The position numbers and the translations under genes were made by a program. Source: Theocolax elegans (Eukaryota > Arthropoda > Insecta > Hymenoptera > Cerocephalidae). From it: 64,000 bases of DNA. Shown piece by piece: positions 35,888 through 47,149 of this stretch; within the stretch, counting starts at the first letter, position 1; each line of letters begins with the position of its first letter. Below the pieces are notes generated by a model. That model saw only the letters and a program-made list of their open reading frames with translations. It was not told the DNA's origin and ran no database searches. Location of the stretch: NCBI GenBank assembly GCA_026168455.1, contig CM047426.1, positions 28,145,058-28,209,057 of the forward strand. The letters run 5' to 3'.

Positions 35888-35970
35888 AGTTTATTTGGTA
35901 CAAAAAATATTATTTGTTTTCAAGAAGTTTTATTTAGTTAAATAATATGTGTTTATGAAAGCATGATTGT
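35888..35970 (-). repeat. Right terminal inverted repeat
   Basis: Mirror of 18908-18990; adjacent CTG at 35971-35973 matches the CAG of the sister terminus at 18312. Confidence 0.85.
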
Positions 35971-35973
35971 CTG

Positions 35974-36945
35974 AATATATATATGTAGCATTCCATGTCA
36001 AGTCAGCAGATTAAAATTTCAAAGTTGGTGAAATTTTGGGAAATGTTGTTATATTAAAATTACTAATTAAACAAGTTACTACTATTTCAGTAAGGTAGAC
36101 AAATCTATAAAATTATGTAAAAAATTATTGTAAAAAAATTTTGGTAGTATTAGTAAATAGTCGATTGTTAATGGTCAATAATAAATAAATCCAATTTATT
36201 TATGTATGTGCACAACGTTTCGTCTGTTAGGTTTGCAGACCTCTTCAGGTGCTGAATTTATTGGACAAAATTATAAATATTTATATGAAATTTTACATTA
36301 CTTGTGAATTAAAAATTAAATTTTACCTTAATAATGAATATAATGTAAGCCCAAGTGAGCTTCGTCGAATAACATTTGATACGAAATCAACGAGTATTTA
36401 TACAAAAACAAAGTAGGGTGTGTTTACAAACTATATACGTCATAGTTTGTGTACATTAGTCTCTTTAAACTATATTCATAACATTTCTGTATTGACGGTT
36501 TAAATGTTGAGTATCATAAGGCGCGCTAGCGCCTGCGCAAGTATGCAGGCGCGCAAGCCCTTATATACAGCTAACTAGCCCCTCAGTTTTTTTTATATTT
36601 TCGTAAACGTAGAATTATACTATTTTTTTTATGCAACGACAAATCTCAGATCTATTTTTTATTTAATCTTCAATTTACGACAAATCCGGTTCGAATTCAT
36701 GCAGGCATAATGAAGAAATTCGATGCCAAAGATATTGCTTGTTGATTTCCGTTTCTCGACTTTTGCTATTTCCACTTGTATTTTTCATCGACTGCAAACA
36801 AAAAGAGATAGCGTCATAGGAGATACGAAAGATAGAAAGAGACGAAATTTTTTCCAGCCCATGAGAGAACGTCTACAGAGGTAAAAATTGATGGAAGAAG
36901 TTGAAGTTGGCCGTGAGAGGGAGCTACTCGGGAGCTGTCATCATC

Positions 36946-36954
<9 letters not shown>
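35974..36954. other. Intergenic, repeat remnants
   Basis: No gene. Contains CATTCCATGTCAAGTCAGCAG (35989-36009), resembling the tip of the MITE family at 41294, and a hammerhead-like motif at 36215-36248. GC-rich GCGCGCTAGCGCCTGCGC at about 36524 stands out in AT-rich DNA. Confidence 0.4.
36215..36248 (-). ncRNA. Hammerhead-like motif, probably a Penelope-type fragment
   Basis: The minus strand reads CTGAAGA, G, then the stem GTCTG/CAGAC around a 9-base loop, then GAAACGTT. This fits CUGANGA - stem II - GAAA with an NUH triplet two bases on, as in the short-helix-III hammerheads of Penelope-like elements, except for one extra G before stem II. Helix I was not identified. Confidence 0.4.

Positions 36955-36994
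<40 letters not shown>
36955..36994 (+). repeat. (TA)n microsatellite
   Basis: About 19 TA units. Confidence 0.95.
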
Positions 36995-36997
<3 letters not shown>

Positions 36998-37509
36998 CAT
37001 ACACTTTATGATTTGAAAATTTAGAGGTTAAATAGGTATTTGTATTTTAAATATTAAAGTTTCTTTTACACATCTTTTTAAATAAATTATTTTTAATAAT
37101 ATATTAAATCCTATGCATACATTAAGCTTTTTATAAATTTAAATTGAAACTTATGAATGTATTTTAATTATTTTGGAATTGTCAATTTTAACAGGTCAAA
37201 GAGTTGTTTTTATAATTCTAATGATAAATCACTCTGTCCTTAAAAATCTAATTGTCTTGAACAATTTAATAAAATAAAATATAGTTAAATAATAAGATAA
37301 TTTATCATCAGCGATCATTGTATATATATATATATATATTGACACATCAAAAGTAATTAAAACTGTAACTTATAAAGATATTTTTAATCATTCTAAAAAT
37401 GTCATTTTTATATGTATAATACCTTTTGTCTGCAAATTACATAAAGTTTTCAAATTCAATATTTTTAAACATCAGTTTCAGTTGACAAAAAAATATTCTC
37501 AAACATCAT

Positions 37510-38500
37510 TTGACAGTTTGTTATTCCTATCCACATTACAAATAAGAAAGTAATAAGAAAAAAGATTTATAAAATATAAAATTATAAGAATATTAACAAG
37601 ATTATACATTATAAGCTTATAAGTGTATGCTTGTATATACGAGTCTTGTCAATTACTTTTGTATTAATAAATATTGTATTCATTACTTATAATTAATTAT
37701 TAATAAAAATATATCTTTTAAAGCACATGAACTAATTCGTAAAATCCTGTAGAATCTTTATGAATACTTAGTGAAGTGAAATAATAATTATTTTATAAAA
37801 CTAGTGATAAAAACTTATGTTTAAAATAATAGCGCAAGGCAGTATACTGAGTTCACTATGTTAGGAACTTTATTAGATTAAAATAATGATGTATATTGTT
37901 CATTGTTGATATAGGGTACTAAAATTGACAAAAATTATGTGCTAGTAACAGTTATATAAGTAATATTAGTATAAATTGTTTGTTTTTGATGAATTCTACC
38001 CTATTAAAGTTTATGGAAATTTTTAACATAACTAATATTGTGTAAAAAATAGTAATAAATAAATATATAACAATACTTTCTGGCAATTTTAGTACCCTAT
38101 ATTGCAAATGAAACAATATACATCATTATTTTAATCTAATAAAGTTACTAACATAGTGAACTCAGTATACTGTCTTTCGCTATTTTTTTAAACACAAGTT
38201 TTTATTAGTAGTTTTGTAAAATAATTATTATACCACTTCACTAAGTATCTATAAACAATATACATGATTTTATCAATTAATTCATGTGCTTTAATAAATA
38301 TATTTATTAATAATAAATTATAAGTAATGAACAGAATACTTAAAAGTAATTGATAAGACTCGCATAAAGCACACTTGTAAGTTTATAATGTATAATAGTA
38401 TAATCTTGTTAATGCTGTCTTATAATTTTGTACTTTATCTTTTTTCTTCTTACTTTCTTATTTATAATATAGTTAGTAATAACAAACTGTTAAACAGTAG
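37510..38500. repeat. Foldback (inverted repeat) of about 1 kb
   Basis: Arms 37510-37945 and 38078-38500 mirror each other (for example GTATACTGAGTTCACTATGTTA against TAACATAGTGAACTCAGTATAC, and GATATAGGGTACTAAAATT against AATTTTAGTACCCTATATT), with moderate divergence. Centre near 38008. AT-rich and non-coding. The adjoining stretches 36995-37510 and 38500-39040 hold no gene and a few loose direct repeats. Confidence 0.75.
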
Positions 38501-39044
38501 AGTACAGTGTACCATAGTTCTTAAATATAACATGTAATATTCAATATTTTGTTGTATATGAATATTCTAGTTTTATTTTTGTAATTCTCCTTTGTTGGAG
38601 ATGTTTTTAATTAAATTAACATTGTCAACTTTTGCAGGTAGAGATCTTTCATAATTTCAATACTGTGGTTTTTGGAAGTTTGAAACTCAGATAGACTTGG
38701 AAATTTTCATAATAAAAAATATAGTTAAGTAACTGGATAATTCACTAATCAAGTTTATGATTAAAATTGATAAAATTTTTTACTTTCTTATAAAACGTAT
38801 ATATATATATATATCAAATTTTTCACAAATTTAAAATGGAACTTATGAAAGTATTTTAATCATTGTAGAATTTTGTTATTTTTAATATACAGGCCTCTTT
38901 AATTTCCAATATTAAATATTTGAATTGAATGTTTTCAACTGAAATATACTTGGATAATTACAAAAAAAAAAATTTTTTAGTTAAGAGAATAATTTAGTCT
39001 TTTAGAATACTAATCATATTAATAATTATTTTTATAATTTATAA

Positions 39045-40045
39045 CACCGCGCATATTCGAATTAAAATAAAAATATGCTTTAATATTTAAATATATTTAT
39101 TAAATGTTTTTTGTTCTTCTAATTAAATAGTAAACTGCATTACCCTTACCAAGTAGGTACCAAAATTTGCTAATATTGTGTTTTTCTGATCACACATTTA
39201 AAATTGTTATCTGATAAATAACTATATTTAATTCGAACTCCCACTATTAAATAATATGATTTTATAAGCGTTTAACCAACGGTGATGCAACTATTATTAT
39301 ATTTAAAAGAATAAAAAAGAAATGTCCGTTTTATTAGATTTGCAAAAATTAATTTTGCACAAATAAATATTATTTGAATATTATTTATTTACAACTGTTA
39401 GACATAGCAGGACCAGAAATGAAAAGTAAAAGTGTAAGATACTTTTCTGAAAAATGTTTTTATTCAAATTGAAATTTTTATTTTTAAAAAGACAAATTTA
39501 TCGCTTCTACTTTGATTACAGTGCTTTCAATTGCAGAATCTTTGGCATGGTTCAAAATACTTGTCGATTCCAGTTTGATTTCAGTCCTTTCAATTGCAGA
39601 AACTTTTTATATAGAGTTTTAGTAATATATAACAAATATTTAATTAAAATTCAAGGAATTAGAATAAGTATGGGAGTTAGAATTAAAGTTTTTTTTATCA
39701 GATAACAATTTCCAAATTGTGATCAAAAACAATACTTGCGGTTTTTGACACCTTTTCGGAAGGTGTTTTTGATTTCAGTACTTTCAATTGCAGAAAAAGG
39801 TGTAATTAAAATACAATAACCCAAATAAGTAGAACAAATATATGGGAGTTCGAATTAAATATAGTTATTTATCAGATAACAATTTTAAATGTGTGATCAG
39901 AAAAACACAATATTAGCAAATTTTGGTACCTACTTGGTAAGGGTAATGCAGTTACTATTTAATTAGAAGAACAAAAAACATTTAATAAATATATTTAAAT
40001 ATTAAAGCATATTTTTATTTTAATTCGAATATGCGCGGTGTTATT
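39045..40045. repeat. Foldback related to the giant inverted-repeat arms
   Basis: Arms 39045-39250 and 39835-40045 are near mirrors (CTTACCAAGTAGGTACCAAA against TTTGGTACCTACTTGGTAAG). The centre has direct repeats of TTTCAGT(G/C)CTTTCAATTGCAGAA and words shared with the 1229-5710 arm (ATACTTGTCGATTCC). Confidence 0.7.
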
Positions 40046-40114
40046 ATTATTGTCAATATACTTGCAAAATTAACTAATATATTTCCAATATGTAGCGATA
40101 TATCTTTATGGTAA

Positions 40115-40300
40115 TAGTATATTATGACACTGTTGTGGGAGATGGTTTTCTACCCTACACGAGGTTGTTCGCACGAGCGAAGCGAGTGAGAACATCGAGA
40201 AAGATAAAAAAACTTCTTCCACATTAGTTTCAACAATATTTTATAACATTAGAACCTCAAAATCTGAAATAAAAGTGGGATTTTGAGGTTAAAATGTTAT
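40115..40300 (+). repeat. Dispersed motif copy outside the giant arms
   Basis: Matches 15365-15560: TATGACACTGTTGTGGGAGA, GTTCGCACGAGCGAAGCGAG and the AACCTCAAAATCTGAAAT tract, showing that the family is dispersed. Confidence 0.75.
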
Positions 40301-40387
40301 ATATGTATTTATTGGCTATATTGTATCCAATACTTAATTCAATTCAAAATTTTATTAATAAAATATTACTTATGTCGACTGTAGTAT

Positions 40388-40805
40388 AACTAAATTAATT
40401 AATATTTTTATCGGTCTTACAGTCAATTATATGGGCAGTCAGATTGCCCCTACATATAATCACCCCCGAAGAATCTATAAAAATAATAAAAATAAAAAAT
40501 AAAAACACTAACTGAAAATAAAAACAAATTATTAATAATTACTTAATTTATAATAATTTATAATAATAATTTATTAATAATTACTGATGAGGAGCAGCAG
40601 CGAGCTCGAAACGTCGGACAGCATATTTGGGGTTAGTAGATTTTTGGTGCAGGGGGGCAGTCAGATTGCTTTATTAATAATTTGTTTTTATTTTTTATTT
40701 TTTATTTTAATTATTTTTATAGATTCTTCGGGGGTGATTATAAGTTGGGGCAATCTGACTGCCCATATAATTGACTGTAAGACCGATAAAAATATTAATT
40801 AATTT
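40388..40805. mobile_element. Palindromic MITE with a hammerhead-like loop
   Basis: Inverted arms (40388-40545 and 40660-40805) share TCGGTCTTACAGTCAATTAT and GGGCAGTCAGATTGCCCC, centred near 40598. Non-coding. Confidence 0.75.
40584..40615 (+). ncRNA. Hammerhead-like motif at the centre of the palindrome
   Basis: CTGATGA (40584-40590), one G, stem GAGC/GCTC around an 8-base loop, GAAAC and GTC. This is the CUGANGA...GAAAC GUC signature with a 2-base-pair helix III, as in Penelope-like elements and retrozymes, with one extra base before stem II. Flanks do not form an obvious helix I. Confidence 0.45.
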
Positions 40806-41293
40806 CAAAATTTTATTGTCTTAAAATTCGTCATAAAGGTTTCAATAAATTAATGTAAATACGATGAGATTAAAAACTGTAATAATCTCATATTTATAAC
40901 GCACGCATATCATAGATTTAGTAAATAAATTAATAATAGTAGTAATGAATTTATTAGTCTACGGTCGAATTCAAACTTAATTAAAAATCATTTCCATGAT
41001 TGTACATTTTATTCATACAATCAATCTCGTAAAATATATTGTGCCATTCATTCGCTTTCACGATCTTCGCTTCTGCTATACGCATTAGCTATGTTCAGGC
41101 GCCTCGGCCGCGTCGTTCGTTCACCTGTTGCGTTAGTCTCACGCGGCAACTTCGTACAACTTACTTCTCTAATCCGGCCTCTGATAGGCCCATTTAATAA
41201 ATTAATTACGCCTCACCTAATTTTTTTTAAAAATTCCGACGAGGTTATACTCGAATTAATTTCCTGAACCAGAATATATATATATATATATAT
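40806..41293. other. Intergenic with a GC-rich pocket
   Basis: No gene recognised. Bases about 41050-41200 are clearly more GC-rich than their surroundings and may be an old insertion. Confidence 0.3.
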
Positions 41294-42183
41294 GGGCTAT
41301 TTCACGTCAAGTGGTACGATGAAAATTTTAAATCACTCCAAATTTTCTGAACAGACTGGAAATATCTTCCAGAAGAAAGAAAAAAAATTTTAGGCGTTAA
41401 AAATAATTTGCCTAAGAGTTATTCCACCATGAAAAATGGAAATTTTTCAATTTTTTAGAAAAATTACTATTTTCAAAGCCATTTATCTCAAAATCTATTG
41501 ATTTTTTTGAAAAAACATTATAAACAACTTTTGTTTAAAATAATCTTTAAAAATTATCTACCTAGGATACAATTCTTAATTTTAAAATCTCGAAGAGATA
41601 GAGCACTCGAAAATATTGAATATCAAAAAAAGGCGACCACGCCACAATCGATTTTGATTTAACATCGCTCAAAAGATCACATTTTTTGAGAGCTTTCGAA
41701 TGGCGGTGGTTAGATTATTGGCCAAGACCGCTGGTGTAAGTTATGCCCTAAAATACATGAAAATTAGTGATTTCATGTATTCGAAAGCTCTCAAAAAATG
41801 TGATCCTTTGAGCGATGTTAGATCAAAATCGATTGTGGCGTGGTCGCCTTTTTTTGATATTCAATATTTTCGAGTGCTTTATCTCTTCGAGATTTTAAAA
41901 TTAAGAATTGTATCCTAGGTAGATAAATTTTAAAGATTATTTTAAACAAAAGTTGTTTATAATGTTTTTTCAAAAAAATCAATAGATTTTGAGATAAATG
42001 GCTTTGAAAATAGTAATTTTTCTAAAAAATTGAAAAATTTCCATTTTTCATGGTGGAATAACTCTTAGGCAAATTATTTTTAACACCTAAAATTTTTTTT
42101 CTATCTTCTGGAAGATATTTCCAGTCTGTTCAGAAAATTTAGAGTGATTTAAAATTTTCATCGTACCACTTGACGTGAAATAG

Positions 42184-42185
<2 letters not shown>
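41294..42185. mobile_element. 892-bp palindromic MITE (TTTCACGTCAAGTGGTACGA family)
   Basis: Almost perfect mirror arms around 41740, from GGGCTATTTCACGTCAAGTG to CACTTGACGTGAAATAGCC, flanked by (TA)n. No protein; short frames are incidental. Confidence 0.85.
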
Positions 42186-42222
<37 letters not shown>

Positions 42223-42224
<2 letters not shown>

Positions 42225-42447
42225 GCTATTTCACGTCAAGTGGTACGATGAAAATTTTAAATCACTCCAAATTTTCTGAACAGACTGGAAATATCTTCCA
42301 GAAGAAAGAAAAAAAATTTTAGGCGTTAAAAATAATTTGCCTAAGAGTTATTCCACCATGAAAAATGGAAATTTTTCAATTTTTTAGAAAAATTACTATT
42401 TTCAAAGCCATTTATCTCAAAATCTATTGATTTTTTTGAAAAAATTG
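42223..42447 (+). mobile_element. Truncated copy of the same MITE
   Basis: Repeats the first about 225 bases of 41294-41520 nearly unchanged, then stops within the arm. Separated from the full copy by a (TA)n run. The next about 490 bases (42448-42930) hold nothing recognisable. Confidence 0.8.
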
Positions 42448-42944
42448 ACTTTTGGCCATGTTTTCACTTAATAACTCAAAATCTAACAATTTTTTCTTAT
42501 ATACATTAAATTTGAAAAAGTTTATTAATTTCAAGAAGAATCAGTTGAAATATTTCATTTATATTATTTTTAAACTTTGAATATAGTTATAATCAATAAA
42601 AACATTGTATACTGAACAAAGTTGGACCTTGCCATTTCCTGTCTGACGACAATTCTTCGAGTGGATCAGGTCCCTAACACTATTGATAGCAATATATTTA
42701 TAATCAGTATTTTAGTTCATAAAGAGAATTCTTCATTCTGTTACAAAATTCATATTTTTGACAAAATAAATTTTAATGTACGATGAGGTTATGTGACGTG
42801 GCCCAAAAAAATGAATAGTATAGTAACTACTAACACTATTTTGCTGATATTAATATAAAACCTTTGATTTTACTAAAACATAATAGATAACACTTATCAG
42901 TATTTCATAGTGTTACGGATTAAAAAGGCGAGGAGCGAAAAAAG

Positions 42945-43017
42945 GCGGACGACGAGATTCGAACACACGGACCTTGGATTACGAATCTCGTACTCTGACC
43001 ATCGAGCTAACGTCCGC
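42945..43017 (-). tRNA. tRNA-like sequence, probable pseudogene (Thr-CGU-like)
   Basis: 73 bases with a perfect 7-bp acceptor stem (GCGGACG/CGTCCGC), a D-arm GCTC...GAGT, A box and B box (GTTCGAATC), and a T run just downstream as a Pol III stop. The anticodon loop would be TTCGTAA (anticodon CGT), but the anticodon stem is mostly unpaired and the T stem has mismatches, so a working tRNA is unlikely. Confidence 0.5.
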
Positions 43018-43303
43018 GCTGCAATGCAACGCTTACATTAGTCGAGACACCTTATCGCTCACTATATCCTTCTCATACACCTAAGTCGCGCGGAGACGCC
43101 CGTGACAATAGTAAGAAGTTATGAAATTTTACACAATTTTTTAAACAAACATTAAAATTTAGATATTTTTGATAGATCAAACGTTACAAATAAAATACAA
43201 TTTTTTATATGAAAATGTCAAACAATTTATAATTTATTTTAAAATATTAATTACTTTATTTCTATTTGGAGCTTGTTCCTGTTCATCCTCTCTGTTTCTG
43301 TCG

Positions 43304-44004
43304 TTATGGTTGTGATTGCCATCTTCGATTGCCATATTCACGGTCCACACTATCTACATTCTGCTCATCGTCTGCTTTATTTTCTACTTCCATATTAAAT
43401 TCATTTTCTATTTCTCCTAAATCTCTACCTGTTTGATCAGTTTTGCCTCCGCTGGCATTTTCCTTAGCTTTACTTTCATTGCTTTCGGAACTGGAAGTCG
43501 AAGAATCGTCGTACACCGCCTTAGAGCACATTATTTTTTTATTTACGTAATTTAAAGATTTTAATTTTTTGCGATTTATATTTTTAACTTTTTCTTGTAT
43601 CTGCTTCTTTTTAATAATAATTGCATCACTTTTGTCTTTACGATTTACAATTAAGTTTCCTTCAATACTTACATATTTAATCAATCGCTGTAAATAATCT
43701 TTGTCATCTGAAAATTAATATTATAATATTTAGTTAATTAAAAAAATGTTGTCAAAACAGAGACTACAATAAAAAATATATAGGTTAGGTAAAACTAACG
43801 ACTCTTTTTTAAGATTTCCGCTTCGTATTTTTTTTTATCGCTGTACAGAGCGTTAGTTATTTCTCCTTCGCCTACTGTAGCATCAAGATCACTTTCTAAC
43901 AAAATACTTGTGTTGTGATAATCCATCCAAAACACTAAGACGTACATGATGCAAATGCTGAACTTTAAGAATAACTTTAAATAAAAGTGATTGGTTACAA
44001 ACAA
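43304..44004 (-). CDS. Small accessory gene of the EnSpm element, two exons
   Basis: The first exon (from 44004, possibly from Met at about 43947, MYVLVFWMDYHNTS) ends in YSDKKKYEAEILKKS near 43800. The second begins at a TTTTCAG acceptor (about 43710) with DDKDYLQRLIKYV, continues through a Lys-rich segment and an acidic Ser-rich tail (DDSSTSSSESNESK), and stops near 43304. It is divergent from the transposase gene, starting about 50 bases from it. The N-terminal pattern resembles the small domain that precedes BEN domains in insect proteins, but no BEN domain is visible. Function not assigned; either a partner protein of the transposon or captured sequence. Confidence 0.5.
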
Positions 44005-44048
44005 AAGAACACCGTAAAATATCGAAACATTAAAAATTTGAAATTAAA

Positions 44049-47000
44049 ATGAAGGTTAATTGTGTTTTTGACATTTTCAACGAGAAACATATCCAACCGA
44101 CCAATTCGATTTCAAAATATACATATTGACCGCAAAAAGCGATGTAAATATATATTTGAGCAAAAAGTAGTTACACTATCTGGTGAAATAACTCTTGATG
44201 ATGATCATGATCTTGAAGTTCCTAATTCTAAAGTAAGCGTATTTATATATTTAAATTATTAATATTATTTAATTTAGAGTAAATTAAATTTTACTTTAAT
44301 TAACATGACATCTATTTTTATTTATTTACCATCTTTGCACTGACTTTAAAATAAAAATAAATAAAAATGTTTTAAAGTAGAGTGTTTATGTAACTGTAAA
44401 AAATTTAAGTGTTTTGTAAAATCTATAATGATTAAACTATATAAAATTTCTATCTATGAATCTTAGAACAAATTTGCTAAATGCGAAAGATTTAATTGAT
44501 AATTCAAATAATTCTTCGAGTAAATCGAATTTCAAAAATATTAAATTACTTGGTAATCATTAAATACATCAAGTAATTTCAAACAAACATGTTAAATTTA
44601 AAATAAATGATAATTAAGGTTATATTAAATAAAATACACTGAATATTAAATATAGTCAGTATAAAGAATTAAGATAAATACTTTCTTATATTATTCATAG
44701 AATGTAAATAATTATATTTTAAAGGTTTGTTAATTGCACTTGTGAATATGTACTAGCTTTTTCATTGATATGTAACATTGCTTAATAGTAGGTTATAATT
44801 ACAATATTCTTAATTTATGCATAGGCAAAGAACGAGATAGATTTAAATATTACTGCTTCAGGAAAAACTGGTTCTAGAATTGATCAAATTAGGCTCGAAA
44901 TGGACAATAATTTAAATTCTACTAAAGAAGAACACGAATATGGTAAATTATTTGCGATTATTATTTTGTTATTCGTTTTGACTTTGGTACATCAACGTTA
45001 TTTTCATTACAGATTAAGTTTTGTTTTTTTGTTAAATTCAAAGCATTGATGAAAAAAGCTTCAAATATTTTATTATTTAATAAATATGAATCTTGTATGA
45101 ATAAGCTGCAAAAAACTGCTTATTTTATATAAAAAAAAGAATAATACAATTAAAAAAACAACACTTTTAATATTATCGAAAAAATTAATGAAACTGTATT
45201 ATCACTGTATCTAAGCATATATTTTAATATAATTATTTTAATTAATGTAGAAAGTTATGAAACGGACAGTGATTTAAATAATTGTATCCCGGTGCTGATA
45301 TAACTCTTCGAGAATTTGTTTTGTGTATCGGTAATTTAAAATTAAGTACACACCAAGCAGATGTTCATACTTGTCAGATGCTCCAATTATTTTCAAAGGT
45401 TTTACCGAAATCAAATAAGTGTCCATCAACTTACTACATGTTTAAAAAGTATTTAAATAGTAATAATGATAAAATTATAGCTCGTAAACATTTTTATTGT
45501 AAAAATTGTATTTTGCCAACACAAAACACAGACTCCGATGATGGCAATAATCAATCGTTTGAATTTGATAATATTGTGGAGAGTAACATTAGTTGCGATT
45601 GTAATGAAAAAAGGACTATTTTATTGAAATTCCCTTGATTTCGCAATTAGAAGCCATGTACAACAGACCTAATTTTTACAAAAAATTGACTCAAAGAGAA
45701 AATTAAAATATTGAGGATTTTAATTATGATAATAATCATTATAAAGATGTATATGACGGTCTAATTTACAAAGAGTTAAAGGAAACAAATATTTCGTCGG
45801 ATAAAAATAATATATCATTTATGTGGTATACAGACGGCATTAGAATATTCAAGTCATCAAAGTATAATGTTTGGGGCTTTGTTCTCATTATTAATGAATT
45901 GCCTTATAAAGAGAGATAAAGTGGAAAACATTTTACTAGTAGCCTTGTGGTTTGGTGATAATAAGCCTCTTCCAAACTTACTTTTGGAGCCTTTAAGTAA
46001 ATCATTAAAATATTTATACAAAGGTATAAAGCTTTATGTTAAAGATCTTGATGCGATAATAAATATACGTGGTATAGTTATGTGTGGAACATGCAATCTT
46101 CCAGCAAAAGCTTTATTTTTACAAATGCACCAATATAATGGAAAATTTGGATGTTAACTTTGCTTGCAAGAAGGGTGTACTATAGATAAAGTACGTATAT
46201 ATCCTTACGATGATAACTTGATTTTACGGACCAACGAAGATGTAATACAATGTGGTATGCAAGCACTTGAAATTGGATATCCAGTTTGCGGTATTAAAGG
46301 TCCATCAATATTATCGAACATAACATATAAATTTATATCTTCTGCTGCTGTTGATATTATGCATTGCATGTTTGAAGGTGTTGTTAAGAAGTTAGGAGAA
46401 TTATGGTTTGAATCAAAATTTGCAGTGCATGATTTTAATATATCCAATTCTATTAAGTTGCTAGACGATAAATTGTGTTCTATACAGCCGCCTACGTATA
46501 TAGTTAGATGTCCAAGATCCATAGAATCACATTTTAAATATTGGAAAGTTCACGAATTTAAAACATGGTTTTTTTATTATTCAATTCCAGTATTGGATAA
46601 TATTTTACCCAGTAAATATTTTGCCCATTACAAACTTCTCGTGTTAGCTGTGTCCATGCTTTGTAAAGAAGTTATTAATAACGAAATGATAACTTTTGCA
46701 GAAAAATTAATAAATGATTTTTGTAACAAATTTCAGAATCTTTATGGACAAAGATATATGACGTGTAATTTACACAATACTCGACATTTACCTATTGTCG
46801 TGCGCCGTTTAGGCCCATTGTGGGTAACAAGTTGTTTTCCGTTAGAAGACATAAATGGGAAACTAAAAACTATGGTGCACAGTAGTAAATATCCCGAGTT
46901 GCAAATCATATCTAATTTGTACATGCATATACAACTACATATTTTAAAATATGAATGGATTAGAACTAAAAGTGTGGCTAACGATTATTATGAGTCCATT

Positions 47001-47147
47001 TCGTCTCTTCATAAAAGAATGAATCTAAAAAAAATTGCTGATTCAATCTATATTGTTGGTACTGCACTAAAAACTAAATACGTTGAATCTCAAAGAATAT
47101 TGACAGAATATAATTTACTAGGAAAAAGTGTATATATATATTTATAA
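44049..47147 (+). pseudogene. EnSpm/CMC (CACTA-type, tnp2-like) transposase, spliced, lightly broken
   Basis: Exons: about 44049-44232, 44825-44942 and 45251-47147, with AAA|GTAAGC and TAG|G junctions. Typical blocks: LYPGADITLREFVLCI, a Cys-rich segment (FYCKNCILP...SCDCNEK), FMWYTDGIRIFKSSKYNVWG, LVALWFGDNKPLPNLLLEP, MHQYNGKFGC, GIKGPSILSN, AAVDIMHCMFEGVVKKLGEL and YMTCNLHNTRHLPIVVRRLGPLW (DUF4218-like part). Breaks: frameshifts near 45280, 45638 and 45900, TAA at about 45705 and TAA at 46155. The last 327 codons are open. The near-complete length and few lesions suggest fairly recent activity. The short-TIR ends (CACT...) were not located. Confidence 0.85.
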
Positions 47148-47149
47148 CA

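Larger units (their letters stand above)
18908..35970. mobile_element. 17-kb DNA transposon with transposase and USP-SENP gene
   Basis: The ends at 18908 (ACAATCATGCC...) and 35970 (...GCATGATTGT) are inverted repeats of about 83 bases with only a few differences. Inside are two divergently oriented spliced genes: a hAT-like transposase on the minus strand next to the left end, and a ubiquitin/SUMO protease fusion on the plus strand ending about 270 bases before the right end. About 7 kb of the length is a retrotransposon (25251-32275) and a MITE-like element nested in it, so the original was about 10 kb. No exact target duplication was found (left flank GTATCTAT, right flank CTGAATAT). Termini of related copies begin CAGACAATC, so the tips here may be slightly eroded. 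Confidence 0.7.

Noticed and set aside
18312..35973. Alternative element bounded by the 550-base inverted copies of the SENP 3' end
   Set aside because: The terminal repeat at 18908, next to the transposase, gives a simpler left end; 18312-18862 fits a truncated second copy. Kept only as a finding.
42945..43017. Functional tRNA gene
   Set aside because: The acceptor stem is perfect but the anticodon stem is unpaired and the T stem has mismatches.
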